This document shows positions 15,597 through 23,391 of a stretch of DNA of 64,000 bases, piece by piece (within the stretch, counting starts at the first letter, position 1; each line of letters starts with the position of its first letter). The translations under genes were made by a program, and so were the position numbers. The stretch is from Nocardiopsis sp. TSRI0078 (GTDB lineage Bacteria; Actinomycetota; Actinomycetes; Streptosporangiales; Streptosporangiaceae): the NCBI RefSeq assembly GCF_001905145.1, contig NZ_LWLB01000036.1, forward strand, positions 186,001 to 250,000. Direction: 5' to 3'. Under the pieces are notes generated by a model that made no database searches, was not told where the DNA came from, and saw nothing but the letters and a program-made list of their open reading frames with translations.

Positions 15597-16217
15597 ATGG
15601 ACATGGACAACGAGGAGTACCGCCAACGGATCATCGCCGCGGCCGACCGGCTCTACTACACGCGGGGCTTCTCGTCCGTGGGCATGGACCAGCTGCGGGA
15701 CGCCGCCGGGGTCTCGCTGCGCCGCCTCTACCGGCTGTTCCCCTCCAAGAACGACGTGGTCATGGCCGTCCTGCGGGGTCGGCGGCGGATGTGGGCCGAG
15801 AGGCTGGACGAGCACGTGAATGCGGTCGGTACCCCCAGGGAGAAGCTGCTGGCGGTCTACGGGTTCCTGTCCGAGTGGTTCTGCGAGGAGGGCTTCCGGG
15901 GGTGCGGGTTCGTCAACGCCTTCGCGGAGCTGGGCGCGGTCAACTCCGACGTCGCCGACATCGCCCGCGAGCACAAGGTGTCCTTCCAGCGCTACCTGGG
16001 CGAGCTGGTGGAGCGGATCGGCGTGGACTCCTCCCTGGCCGAGCAGCTCGCGCTCCTGGCGGAGGGCGCGCAGACCACCGCGGCGATCACGGGTCAGGCA
16101 CAGGCCGCCGACCGGGCGCGCGAGGCCGCCGAGGTGCTCATCGACGCGGCCCTGGACAGAGTCGGATCCGACTCGTGGGGGAAGAACTCCCAGAGCCGCG
16201 CCACGAGCGACGTGTAG
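15597..16217 (+). CDS. TetR-family repressor of the divergent hydrolase
   Basis: 206 residues from ATG 15597 (a GTG at 15591 and an ATG at 15603 are also in frame). TetR_N: QRIIAAADRLYYTRGFSSVGMDQLRDAAGVSLRRLYRLFPSKNDVV over about 9-55. The C-terminal part (FRGCGFVNAFAELG, LLAEGAQTTAAITG) is of the TetR_C type found in haloperoxidase-linked regulators. No strong ribosome site is seen, and the last operator ends 22 nt before the start, so autorepression is expected. The second CRISPR relic begins 4 nt after the stop codon. Confidence 0.85.
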   Translation: MDMDNEEYRQRIIAAADRLYYTRGFSSVGMDQLRDAAGVSLRRLYRLFPSKNDVVMAVLRGRRRMWAERLDEHVNAVGTPREKLLAVYGFLSEWFCEEGFRGCGFVNAFAELGAVNSDVADIAREHKVSFQRYLGELVERIGVDSSLAEQLALLAEGAQTTAAITGQAQAADRAREAAEVLIDAALDRVGSDSWGKNSQSRATSDV

Positions 16218-16220
16218 GCC

Positions 16221-16310
16221 GGAGCCGTCCCCGTGTGCGTGGGGAGCACCGTCGGCTCCGCCGGTTGGGATGCGCACGGGTGGGACCATCCCCGCACGCG
16301 TGAGAAGCGT
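16221..16310 (-). CRISPR. Decayed two-repeat CRISPR relic, same repeat family and spacing
   Basis: Repeat-like copies at 16221-16249 and 16282-16310, again exactly 61 nt apart with a 32-nt spacer (16250-16281). The left copy differs from the 11670-11698 repeat at five positions; two of them (C to T at repeat positions 14 and 20) turn stem pairs into G-T pairs that still fold as G-U in RNA. The right copy keeps GGGACCATCCCCGC but is altered after position 14. Same orientation as the 11.6-kb array; no cas genes. Confidence 0.65.
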
Positions 16311-16413
16311 ATCCGAACCGCGGGCAAAGACATCCTGTACCGCAGACCCTCCTCGGGTCACCTCGACACCGGCCAGATTCCTGCCGCGCCCGGACGCGGA
16401 AAAGCGCGCGGTG

Positions 16414-16635
16414 TCAGGACCGGCATGGGCCGCCGGAGGACCGACGGCCCCACGTGGAGGACCGAGGCCAGGGCCGAGGACGGTAGTAGGCCCCGCTCAG
16501 CTGGAGGTCGCCGCCGAAGACACCGTAGTACCCCGCCCAGGAGAACTGTTCGACGTCCCTGAACTTCGCCACCGTCCGGCCCAGCCCCCAGAGGGCACTC
16601 ACACCACCAGCGGCGATCATCGCGTTTCCGGCCAC
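16414..16635 (-). CDS. Small hypothetical protein in the SUKH/caspase island
   Basis: 73 residues from a GTG at 16635 that lies inside the end of the upstream gene (19-nt overlap). The N-terminus is hydrophobic (AMIAAGGVSALWGLGRTV) and is followed by an aromatic stretch (FSWAGYYGVFGGDLQLSGAYY); the last 20 residues are Arg/Ser/Gly-rich. The overlap suggests translational coupling. I recognise no family, and it may be partial or decayed, because codon bias is weaker than in core genes. Confidence 0.4.
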   Translation of the reverse strand: MAGNAMIAAGGVSALWGLGRTVAKFRDVEQFSWAGYYGVFGGDLQLSGAYYRPRPWPRSSTWGRRSSGGPCRS

Positions 16636-17036
16636 CGGTGCATTCTACTTCCGTTGTCCTGGTTCTCTCTGGTGTCCTGGTCTCCGCTGTTGTTTCTCTG
16701 CATGTAGATCTTGTAGATGATTCCGGACACCGTAGCGACCAGCGCGGCCCCTTCCCCGACCAGGGCCAAAGCACCGGGATGGTACACGAACTCCTCTCGC
16801 GTGCCGTCGTAATGCGTCCGGGCGAAGAGGAGGGCGAGGTCCTTCTCCACCCCCAGAGGACTGTAGGCCCTACTCATGAGCCCACCGCTTTGCAGATACA
16901 CGTTGGAGACGGACATCTGTCGGCTCGGCTCTCCCATCGGGCATACTTTCGGTGCCTCTCCCCCGACATCCCTCACCGGGATGCTGATGATTCCGGGGTG
17001 GACGTGGTGGATCGCGCCTTCGTGCTCTTCGTTCAC
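16617..17036 (-). CDS. Hypothetical protein with one transmembrane helix
   Basis: 139 residues from GTG 17036, chosen for the AAGGGCGAC site just upstream; an internal ATG at 16877 would give a shorter 86-residue form (MSRAYSPLGVEKDLALLFAR). A hydrophobic segment ALALVGEGAALVATVSGIIYKIYM sits near residues 90-113, followed by a hydrophilic, Asn/Asp/Arg-rich tail. It begins 20 nt after the stop of the broken caspase-like gene, so it belongs to that operon. No family recognised. Confidence 0.5.
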   Translation of the reverse strand: MNEEHEGAIHHVHPGIISIPVRDVGGEAPKVCPMGEPSRQMSVSNVYLQSGGLMSRAYSPLGVEKDLALLFARTHYDGTREEFVYHPGALALVGEGAALVATVSGIIYKIYMQRNNSGDQDTRENQDNGSRMHRWPETR

Positions 17037-17055
17037 GGGGGTCGCCCTTCTGGAT

Positions 17056-17810
17056 TCAGTAGTTCCCCTGGTCCTGGTCCAGGATGATTCCCAAGGTGAA
17101 AACCCATGCCGTGCAGGCCGAACGGCGCACTCCGCGGAACCAGGACGAGTCTCCTTCGGCGTGGTCGTCCGGAGGAGGGGCGTGTCGCAGACCGGGGATG
17201 AGCGTGACCGCCGAGGCGTCCTGCTCACTGCGCACCGCCACCGCCTGACCGGGAAGGTCGTACTCGGCGAGGAGGCCGTCCAGGTGGTCTTGGAGACGCC
17301 TGGTCACGCCACGGCGTCGCCGGGACAGCCGTCCTCGTGCAGCGTCGTGCAGAGGGCCGCCGAGGAAGCGCTCATGGACCCTCCGGTGGAGTCGGTGATG
17401 AAACGGGAGTACTCCCCGACGCCGCGACTGAAGACGTAGGCCCACTTCCGCCGTGAGGCCAGGGCGATCGTGCCCCTGCTCCACCTGCGGCGCTTGCTCA
17501 CCGCGCTCCTGGCGGTGGCCTCCTCGAAGCCTTCGCGACAGGCGTCGACGAAGAGGACGGCGGTGCTGGCCCGCGTGGTCGAGATCATGGGAGCCCACTT
17601 GTCGACGGAAGACGCAGGCATCACCCAGGTCGCGGACGCGCTGCACGGCGTCGGAGGGCACGAGATAGTCCACACCCGCGGAGTGGGCGCCGTCGCGTTG
17701 GACGGTGAGAAGGGCGGAGTCGGCTTCGGCGAGCGGGTGACGCGCTGGCCGACCGTCCCGGAGGGGTTCGTCGAAACCGTTCGGCGGAGGCCGGCCCCGG
17801 AGCACACGGT
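17056..17810 (-). pseudogene. Caspase-like (peptidase C14) gene remnant, frameshifted and lacking its N-terminus
   Basis: Read right to left, one frame gives GVDYLVPSDAVQRVRDLGDAC. A second frame, from about 17620, gives VDKWAPMISTTRASTAVLFVDACREGFEEA and WAYVFSRGVGEYSRFITD. The first frame resumes near 17315 with RRLQDHLDGLLAEYDLPGQAV and runs to a TGA at 17056. DYLVPSDA, VLFVDACREG (nucleophile Cys) and the YVFS-GVGEYSRF strand are caspase-family features of bacterial conflict proteins; the usual SGHG histidine motif is not found. At least two frame changes are needed, so this is most likely a decayed gene. It directly follows the SUKH gene. Confidence 0.6.
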
Positions 17811-18515
17811 TCACACCGAACGCCACGGAGTCCCGAGTTCGGTGCTGGTGGCACCCCGCCAGAGCCCCGTCTCCCCGTCCTGGACCAGACACGGCTGCTG
17901 GAGCGTGCCGTCGGCCCACCGGCGCATCCACTCGGTGAAGGTGAACTCCTGGGGGAACAGCATCGCGTCCGGATCGTCCTCGGGCGCCGGGTTGGGGTCG
18001 ATGGCCCACATCCCACCGGACGGGTTGCGGCAGTCGACCAGCGACTCGATGCCACACCCCCAGTCGCACAGAGACAGGAGCGACCCCGCCACAGGCCGCC
18101 AAGTCCCGGACCACTCCGCCCGCCGTTCGAAGGCACTGATGATGGAGTGGCCGTTCTCCGGGTCCCGCAGAGGCAACAGGCCGTAGCCGGGGCCGAAGCC
18201 CCCGTCGCCGAGTTCGAGATAGCAGCGCCGCAGCAGCGGTGGCAGAGGGCGGCCGAGGAGCTCCTCGCACTCGCGTACCGCCTCCTCGGGGGCGGGTGTC
18301 AGCGGCGGCAGCGGGTCGGGCAGCCCCGAGGCGAGCGCGGTGTCGTACTCCGGGGTGCCCTTGAAGTAGACCATCCGCCACGATCCTCGGTCGGCACGAT
18401 GACGGATCACATCGCCGTCGGCGTCGACCGGCGGACCGAGCCGGTGGTCCAGGTACTCACCGGAAAGCACTCGTGCGCGTACGGCCTCGAACACCGCGTC
18501 GTCCTCATGTGTCAC
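17811..18515 (-). CDS. SMI1/KNR4 (SUKH) family protein
   Basis: 234 residues. The SUKH core is visible at about 75-185: AVRECEELLGRPLPPLLRRCYLELGDGGFGPGYGLLPL, then GSLLSLCDWGCGIESLVDC, GGMWAIDP and EFTFTEWMRRWADG. SUKH proteins are common immunity proteins against polymorphic toxins, and also occur as stand-alone domains. The N-terminal 60 residues include a MVYFKGTPEYD motif outside the core. It is the first gene of a minus-strand set with the caspase remnant and two small proteins. Start ATG at 18515; no strong ribosome site. Confidence 0.8.
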   Translation of the reverse strand: MTHEDDAVFEAVRARVLSGEYLDHRLGPPVDADGDVIRHRADRGSWRMVYFKGTPEYDTALASGLPDPLPPLTPAPEEAVRECEELLGRPLPPLLRRCYLELGDGGFGPGYGLLPLRDPENGHSIISAFERRAEWSGTWRPVAGSLLSLCDWGCGIESLVDCRNPSGGMWAIDPNPAPEDDPDAMLFPQEFTFTEWMRRWADGTLQQPCLVQDGETGLWRGATSTELGTPWRSV

Positions 18516-18972
18516 GCGGCCAGTGTGCCCACCGCCTGTGGCAGAACCGCCCCCGCCCTGCCCGCCTCCAGAGCCGTCGGCCGCCGAACGCCGTCAACAG
18601 GGTCGCGGCCACCGGACCCGTGACCCTTTCCCGCGCCCTCGGTACCCGTGTCCTGTGCGCCACGGCCCGGGGCACGTCGCGGGATTCCCACACGCTCCGG
18701 CGCCGCGTGCGGGTCAGCGGTCGATCCACCGCTGCATGTGCTCGGGGTAGCGATCCCCTGGACGTCGACCCGGTCGGCACGCCGGACGGCATCGGCCGGG
18801 GCGCGCGACCGTCTCGGCCCGGACGGTCCCTCGTGCGACCGCTGACCCAGATTCCTCCCTTTCTGTTCCATTGGCACTGTTCGTGCCGGTTTTGGGGCAC
18901 GTGGAGTACTGGACGGGCCAGTTTCCACAGCGAACCGCGCGCGGTACCGCGCCGGGAGGGACTGAAGAGACC
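18516..18972. other. 457-nt gene-less divergent gap
   Basis: Separates the SUKH gene (-) from a hydrolase gene (+). It is mostly GC-rich with no frame showing protein-like composition; a minus-strand frame ending at 18714 closes with YPEHMQRWIDR, which could be the tail of a lost gene but is too short to assign. The last 90 nt contain a less GC-rich segment (CCCTTTCTGTTCCATTGG) that may hold the hydrolase promoter, and GGGAGGG as its ribosome site. Confidence 0.4.
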
Positions 18973-19821
18973 ATGTCGCACCACTCACCCGAGACGCACA
19001 CGCTGAAGGTGCCGGGGGCCAGGCTCCACTACGAGGTCCGGGGGTCGGGACCGGTCCTGCTGCTGATCCCGGGCGGCCCGCAGGACGCGGGGGTCTACGA
19101 CGGGATCGCCGAGCACCTGGCCGACCACTACACGACCGTGGCCTACGACCCGCGCGGCAACTCGCGGAGCACCCTGGACGGCGAGCCGGAGGAGCAGCGG
19201 GTGGACGTGCACGGCGACGACGCCGCGCTCCTGATCTCCGAGGTGGGCATCCCCGCCCACGTGTTCGGCAACAGCGCGGGCGCCCACGTCGGGCTCGACC
19301 TGGTGGCGCGCCATCCCACACTGGTACGGGAACTGGTCGCGCACGAGCCGCCGTGCCTGACGCTGCTCGACGACCCCTCCGAGATGATGGCCGGCGGCAA
19401 GGACGTCTACGACGCCTACCAACGCGGGGGCGTGGAGGCGGCGATGGGCGGGTTCCTGGAACTGAACGGCCTGGACAGCGAACCGAAGCCGGGCGACGGG
19501 AGCACACCGGCGGACAACCCGTGGCACCAGGACGCCGAGACCTTCGAGCGCGTCAGCGGGAACTTCGACCACTTCTTCTCCCACGGGCTGATGCCCCTGT
19601 CCCTGTACGAGCCCGACGTGGAGGCCCTGCGCACGAGCGGGGTCCCGGTGACGGTGGGCCTGGGCGAGGCGGACGCCGGCAAGGCCATCCACGACATGGG
19701 CCTGGCCCTCGCGCTGCGGCTCGACACGGACCCGGTCGCCTTCCCCGGCGACCACCTCGGCTTCGGTTCCCGTCCCGACGCCTTCGCCGACACCCTGCTC
19801 CGCGTGCTGGACGGAGGCTGA
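18973..19821 (+). CDS. Alpha/beta hydrolase
   Basis: 282 residues. LLLIPGGPQDAGVYD (oxyanion loop with GGP), VAYDPRGNSRST, nucleophile Ser in VFGNSAGAHVGLDL, and a C-terminal FPGDHLGFGSRPDAFAD supplying His. The GNSAG elbow and PGDHLGF ending fit a common actinobacterial alpha/beta-hydrolase group of unknown substrate. The acid residue is not obvious (GLGEADAGK carries the candidate Asp). ATG 18973 lies 11 nt after GGGAGGG. It stands alone, convergent with the SLOG gene. Confidence 0.82.
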   Translation: MSHHSPETHTLKVPGARLHYEVRGSGPVLLLIPGGPQDAGVYDGIAEHLADHYTTVAYDPRGNSRSTLDGEPEEQRVDVHGDDAALLISEVGIPAHVFGNSAGAHVGLDLVARHPTLVRELVAHEPPCLTLLDDPSEMMAGGKDVYDAYQRGGVEAAMGGFLELNGLDSEPKPGDGSTPADNPWHQDAETFERVSGNFDHFFSHGLMPLSLYEPDVEALRTSGVPVTVGLGEADAGKAIHDMGLALALRLDTDPVAFPGDHLGFGSRPDAFADTLLRVLDGG

Positions 19822-19894
19822 GCGGCACCCCCGCGGCCCGCCCGAGGACATCCGTGCGGTCCGGGCCGAGAACGCGGCCTTTCCGTCCGGGACT

Positions 19895-20377
19895 TCAGTC
19901 CCTCCGGGCGCCCTCGGGCCAGACCACGTCCACCGGCACGCCCCTGTCCCGTGCCGCCTCGACGGCGTCGCCGGTCCCGCCCCGGCCGCCCGAGGGCCGG
20001 CCGTCCCACACCGCGAACATCCGGTCCACGCCGTCCAGGACGGCGTTGTTGGCGTCCTCGTAGGCGGAGCGGTCCGCCCTGCGGTGCGGCATGTAGCGCA
20101 CCAGCGACGAGCGCACGAGCAGGCCGTCGAACCGGTCCAGGTCGGCGGGCTTGACCTTGGCCTCGCGGTAGTCGGCCGAGGGCAGCACGACCTCCACCCT
20201 GCCGCCGGCGTCGAGCACGGCCTCGGCGAAGAGCTGGTCGGCGCCGCGTGCCAGGCAGGAGACTCCGACCAGGCCGTCGCCGGAGTAGGGGGCGAGGGCC
20301 TCGTCCAGGGCCTTGCGCACCAGTGCCACGCTGTCGGCGGAAAGATTCGAGTGACCAGTGATTCCGATCCGTGTCAC
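19895..20377 (-). CDS. SLOG-like Rossmann nucleotide-sensor protein
   Basis: 160 residues with the layout of LOG/DprA-related SLOG proteins: RIGITGHSNLS at the N-terminus, LVGVSCLARGADQLFAEAVLDAGG (Gly-rich GAD loop) and VEVVLPSADYREAKV, ending with an AVWDGRPSGGRGGTGDAVEAARDRGVPVDVVWP strand-loop-helix. SLOG domains are proposed to bind or process nucleotides, including NAD-derived or ADP-ribose signals. It overlaps the XRE-TPR gene by 4 nt (ATGA), so the pair is translationally coupled, implying a sensor working with that regulator. Confidence 0.72.
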   Translation of the reverse strand: MTRIGITGHSNLSADSVALVRKALDEALAPYSGDGLVGVSCLARGADQLFAEAVLDAGGRVEVVLPSADYREAKVKPADLDRFDGLLVRSSLVRYMPHRRADRSAYEDANNAVLDGVDRMFAVWDGRPSGGRGGTGDAVEAARDRGVPVDVVWPEGARRD

Positions 20378-21882
20378 GTCATCCCCTTCACATTTCGCTG
20401 ATGGTGCAGCAGCGTACGTGACAACTCGTCGCGGACTTCGGCCACCTGCGGGTTACGGTGGTGCGCGGCGGACTCGGTGTACCAGTCGCCCAGGCGCCTG
20501 CGCACCCTGCCGGAGTCGAGGGAGGACTCCAGGGCCGCGGCCTGGCGCACCACGCGGGCGGACTCGGCGGGCTCGTCGAGCAGCAGGTAGGTACGCCCGA
20601 GCCCCACGAGGTCGAACGCCCTGCCGCGTTTCCTGGCCGGGTCCCTGGACCGCAGCGCCCGGGTGATGTAGGCGGCGGAGGACTCGGCGTGCCTGTACCG
20701 GGCGCCGCGGTCCTCGCGGCTCGCGGCCAGGTCGCGGTAGCGGGCGCCGACCACCCCCGACAGCTCGGCGTGGTCGAAGCCTCCCGTCCAGCCGAGCGCC
20801 TCCTGCGAGCCCTCCTCCTCCGTTTCCCCGGACGCGAGGAGGTCCTCGGCCTGGACGACCGTGCGGCGGTAGGCCTCCGGCCGCCCCATCCGCGCGTAGG
20901 ACCAGCCCTCGCGCGTGCGCAGCATGGCCCGCACCCGCACGGGCGCCCCGGCCGCGTCCGCTCCGTCGAGCGCGAGGCGGCAGATGTCGAGGGCGTCGTC
21001 GGGCCGGTGCAGGTCCAGCATCTGCCGGGCCATGGCGGCCAGGACCCCGACGCCGTAGGCGCGGTACCCGGGTCCCGCCTGGTGGAGCGCGCGCAGGGAC
21101 AGGGTGTAGTACCTCTGCGCCGTCGGGTGGTCCCCGGCGTCGAAGGACATCGAGGCCACGATCTTGGACAGCTCGGCCATCACCGCGAACAGCCGTGCCT
21201 GGACGGACGCGGACTGGGGGTGCTCGACGAGCTCGGAGACCTCCGAGAGCTGGCCGATGACGGCCTTGCGCCGGATACCCAGGCGCCACCGGTCGTCCCA
21301 GTGCCGCAGCGCCACGGTGGCGGCCTCGATGCGGCACAGTTCCGACTCCCCGATGGTGCCGCGGCCCCGGCCGGGATCGGCGGCCCGGGGCATCGACCAG
21401 TGTTCGAGCGTCTCCGTCAGCGCGGCGCCCACGAGGAGCGCTCCCCCGACCGCGAATGCGTCTCTGCGTTTCATCAGGTCCTTCAGCGTGATCTCGACGA
21501 TGTCCTGCGCCGTTCTGGCCGCGGACCGCGAATCGCCTTCCTCCACCGAGGCATCCGCCCAGGAAACACCTGCCGAATACTCTTCGTCCGCGTCTGCGAG
21601 GCCCAGTGTTCGGCGAGCTCGGGAGGGCATCGCCAAACCGTCGGCGATGCGCTGCCACGTCTCCAGCGCGGTGACCGCGCGTTTTCCCGACATGATCGCG
21701 CTCACGTGCGGCTGGGCCATGTCGACGGCGGATCCGATCGCCTGCTGGCTCGCGCCCGTGTACTGGCGCAGGAGCCCGAACAGGGCGCCGGCGTCCCGTT
21801 CGGTGAGCGATCGGCGGACGTCGGCGCGGGACCAGAAGGAGGGTGGCGGGGAGGGGAAGGGGGCGACCAGGGATTCTGCCAT
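20374..21882 (-). CDS. XRE-type regulator with long TPR-like C-terminal domain
   Basis: 502 residues. Helix-turn-helix near residues 35-80 (LRQYTGASQQAIGSAVDMAQPHVSAIMSGKRAVTALETWQRIADGL). The remainder is helical with tetratricopeptide-like repeats (AQRYYTLSLRALHQAGP, DDALDICRLALDGADAAG, ESARVVRQAAALESSL). This is a common actinomycete regulator type whose ligands are unknown. ATG at 21882; a CTGGTC-rich start and a weak ribosome site. The coupled SLOG-like gene downstream is its only clear partner. Confidence 0.8.
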   Translation of the reverse strand: MAESLVAPFPSPPPSFWSRADVRRSLTERDAGALFGLLRQYTGASQQAIGSAVDMAQPHVSAIMSGKRAVTALETWQRIADGLAMPSRARRTLGLADADEEYSAGVSWADASVEEGDSRSAARTAQDIVEITLKDLMKRRDAFAVGGALLVGAALTETLEHWSMPRAADPGRGRGTIGESELCRIEAATVALRHWDDRWRLGIRRKAVIGQLSEVSELVEHPQSASVQARLFAVMAELSKIVASMSFDAGDHPTAQRYYTLSLRALHQAGPGYRAYGVGVLAAMARQMLDLHRPDDALDICRLALDGADAAGAPVRVRAMLRTREGWSYARMGRPEAYRRTVVQAEDLLASGETEEEGSQEALGWTGGFDHAELSGVVGARYRDLAASREDRGARYRHAESSAAYITRALRSRDPARKRGRAFDLVGLGRTYLLLDEPAESARVVRQAAALESSLDSGRVRRRLGDWYTESAAHHRNPQVAEVRDELSRTLLHHQRNVKGMT

Positions 21883-21884
21883 AC

Positions 21885-21899
21885 ATACCGCCGGTGTAT
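21885..21899. promoter_or_regulatory. Imperfect dyad just upstream of the XRE-TPR gene
   Basis: ATACCGCCGGTGTAT has ATAC ... GTAT arms around a 7-nt CG-rich centre (imperfect inside), 3-17 nt upstream of the start codon in an otherwise AT-rich patch (21885-21965). Its position would suit autoregulation by the XRE protein; there is no second copy nearby to support this. Confidence 0.3.
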
Positions 21900-22036
21900 A
21901 TCGGCACGGGATTCCGTCTTGGCTGACATAGGGTGTTGTGTCTCGCTTAGTAATCCTTACCCGAAAACACCCGTTCCCGTAATGGAAAAAGGACCTTGCT
22001 CCGATCCGTTACGTGATCACCCGAGGAGGAAGAACG

Positions 22037-22159
22037 GTGACCTCCACCGCACATGGCGGACACGGCGTCGGGTCCGGGGCCCGCGGGCTCCGGACCGCCG
22101 TCCCCTCCGGCCGCGGAGGCGGGCGGCGCGATGACCGGCGCGGAAGGCGTCCGCGATGA
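22037..22159 (+). CDS. Possible 40-residue leader or precursor peptide coupled to the methyltransferase
   Basis: GTG 22037 follows a strong GAGGAGGA site at ideal spacing, and the frame ends with a TGA (22157-22159) that overlaps the methyltransferase ATG by 4 nt (ATGA). The 40 residues are Gly/Arg-rich (start MTSTAHGGHGVGSGARG, end RRGRRPR) with no Cys. Translation seems likely from the signals; whether the peptide itself matters, as a modified product or only as a coupling leader, is not known. Confidence 0.4.
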   Translation: MTSTAHGGHGVGSGARGLRTAVPSGRGGGRRDDRRGRRPR

Positions 22160-23292
22160 TCCCCCCGCACCGAAGGATGGTCGAGGACCTCGCCGGGCGG
22201 GGCGTCCTGTCCCCCGACTGGCGCTCCGCCTTCGCCGCCGTCCCCCGGCACCTGTTCCTGCCGGACGTGATCGCCGACGCCGACACGGGCGGGCGCGTGG
22301 ACCGGGAGGTGGACGAGCGGGGGTGGATGGAGGCCGCCTACGCCGACGCCGCCGTCGTCACCCAGGTCGACGACGGGGCCCGCCACGGGCCCGGTGAGCC
22401 GACGTCCTCGTCCCCGGCTCCGTCCGCGGCGGCCGAGGCCATGCGGCTTCTGCGGGCCGTTCCGGGGATGCGGGTGCTGGAGGTGGGTACCGGCAGCGGG
22501 TACGGCGCCGCCCTGCTCTCGCACCTGCTGGGCGACGACGCCGTCGTGTCGGTGGAGATCGACTTCGAGCTCGCCGAGCGCGCCCGGATCAGGCTGATGA
22601 GCGCGGGGTTCACGCCGCTGGTGGTCGGCGGGGACGGCATGCAGGGCTGGGCGGGCCGCGCCCCCTACGACCGCGTGGTCAGCGCCGTGGCGGTGCGCCG
22701 GGTCCCCTACGCCTGGGTGGCGCAGTCCCGGCCCGGCGGGCGGATCCTGACGCCGTGGGGCAACGCCTTCCACCACGGGGCCCTGGCCGACCTGGTGGTC
22801 GGGCCGCGCGGGACGGCCCAGGGGAGGTTCGTCGGACACGCCGACTGCGTGTGGGCGCGCGCGGACCGGGCCCCGCGCCGACTGCTGGAGACCTACGTCC
22901 GAGCGAAACCCGACCACGCCGCCACGCGTATCCGGCTGGGCCCCGAGGACCTGCTCGACGACCGCGACGCCTCCTTCGCCGTGGGTCTGCAGATGCCCGG
23001 CGTGTACCGGCGCGTGCGGCACACGGGGGAGGCCGGGGACCCCCGGGTCTACCTGGTGGATCCGGCCACGGGGTCCTGGGCCTCCTGGCACGCCGCCCCC
23101 CGCCACGGGGAGTCCGGCCACGAGGTGCGCCAGCACGGCCCGCGGAGCCTGTTCACCGAACTGGAGGCCGCCCGCCTGCGGTGGGTGGAGGCCGGGCGGC
23201 CCGCGTACACGCGGTTCGGGCTGACCGTCTCCGCCGAGCACCAGCTGGTGTGGCTCGACGACGAGGACTCGGTCCTCGCCTCGTCGGGATAG
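22156..23292 (+). CDS. PCMT-type (protein-L-isoaspartate) methyltransferase
   Basis: 378 residues. N-terminal PCMT-like entry (LSPDWRSAFAAVPRHLFLPDVI), then SAM motif I VLEVGTGSGYGAALLSHLLG (about 112-131), post-I VVSVEIDFELAERAR, and a DRVVSAVAVRRVPYAWVAQSRPGGRILTPWG segment. A C-terminal extension of about 150 residues is typical of the PCMT-like enzymes found in actinomycete RiPP and signalling loci, rather than housekeeping Pcm (about 220 residues). Substrate unknown. ATG has GGAAGG upstream and overlaps the leader frame. The degenerate HATPase gene follows after 99 nt. Confidence 0.78.
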   Translation: MIPPHRRMVEDLAGRGVLSPDWRSAFAAVPRHLFLPDVIADADTGGRVDREVDERGWMEAAYADAAVVTQVDDGARHGPGEPTSSSPAPSAAAEAMRLLRAVPGMRVLEVGTGSGYGAALLSHLLGDDAVVSVEIDFELAERARIRLMSAGFTPLVVGGDGMQGWAGRAPYDRVVSAVAVRRVPYAWVAQSRPGGRILTPWGNAFHHGALADLVVGPRGTAQGRFVGHADCVWARADRAPRRLLETYVRAKPDHAATRIRLGPEDLLDDRDASFAVGLQMPGVYRRVRHTGEAGDPRVYLVDPATGSWASWHAAPRHGESGHEVRQHGPRSLFTELEAARLRWVEAGRPAYTRFGLTVSAEHQLVWLDDEDSVLASSG

Positions 23293-23391
23293 GGCCGGGC
23301 CGGAGGGAACGCCCGTGTCCGAGGGCCGCCGTCCGCCCGGAGGAACCAGCCTTCTGTCGCCCCGACCGCACCCCCGATCCGAGGAACCGAG

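Noticed and set aside
20084..20401. Plus-strand frame within the SLOG/XRE-TPR genes
   Set aside because: Antisense shadow of well-supported minus-strand genes.
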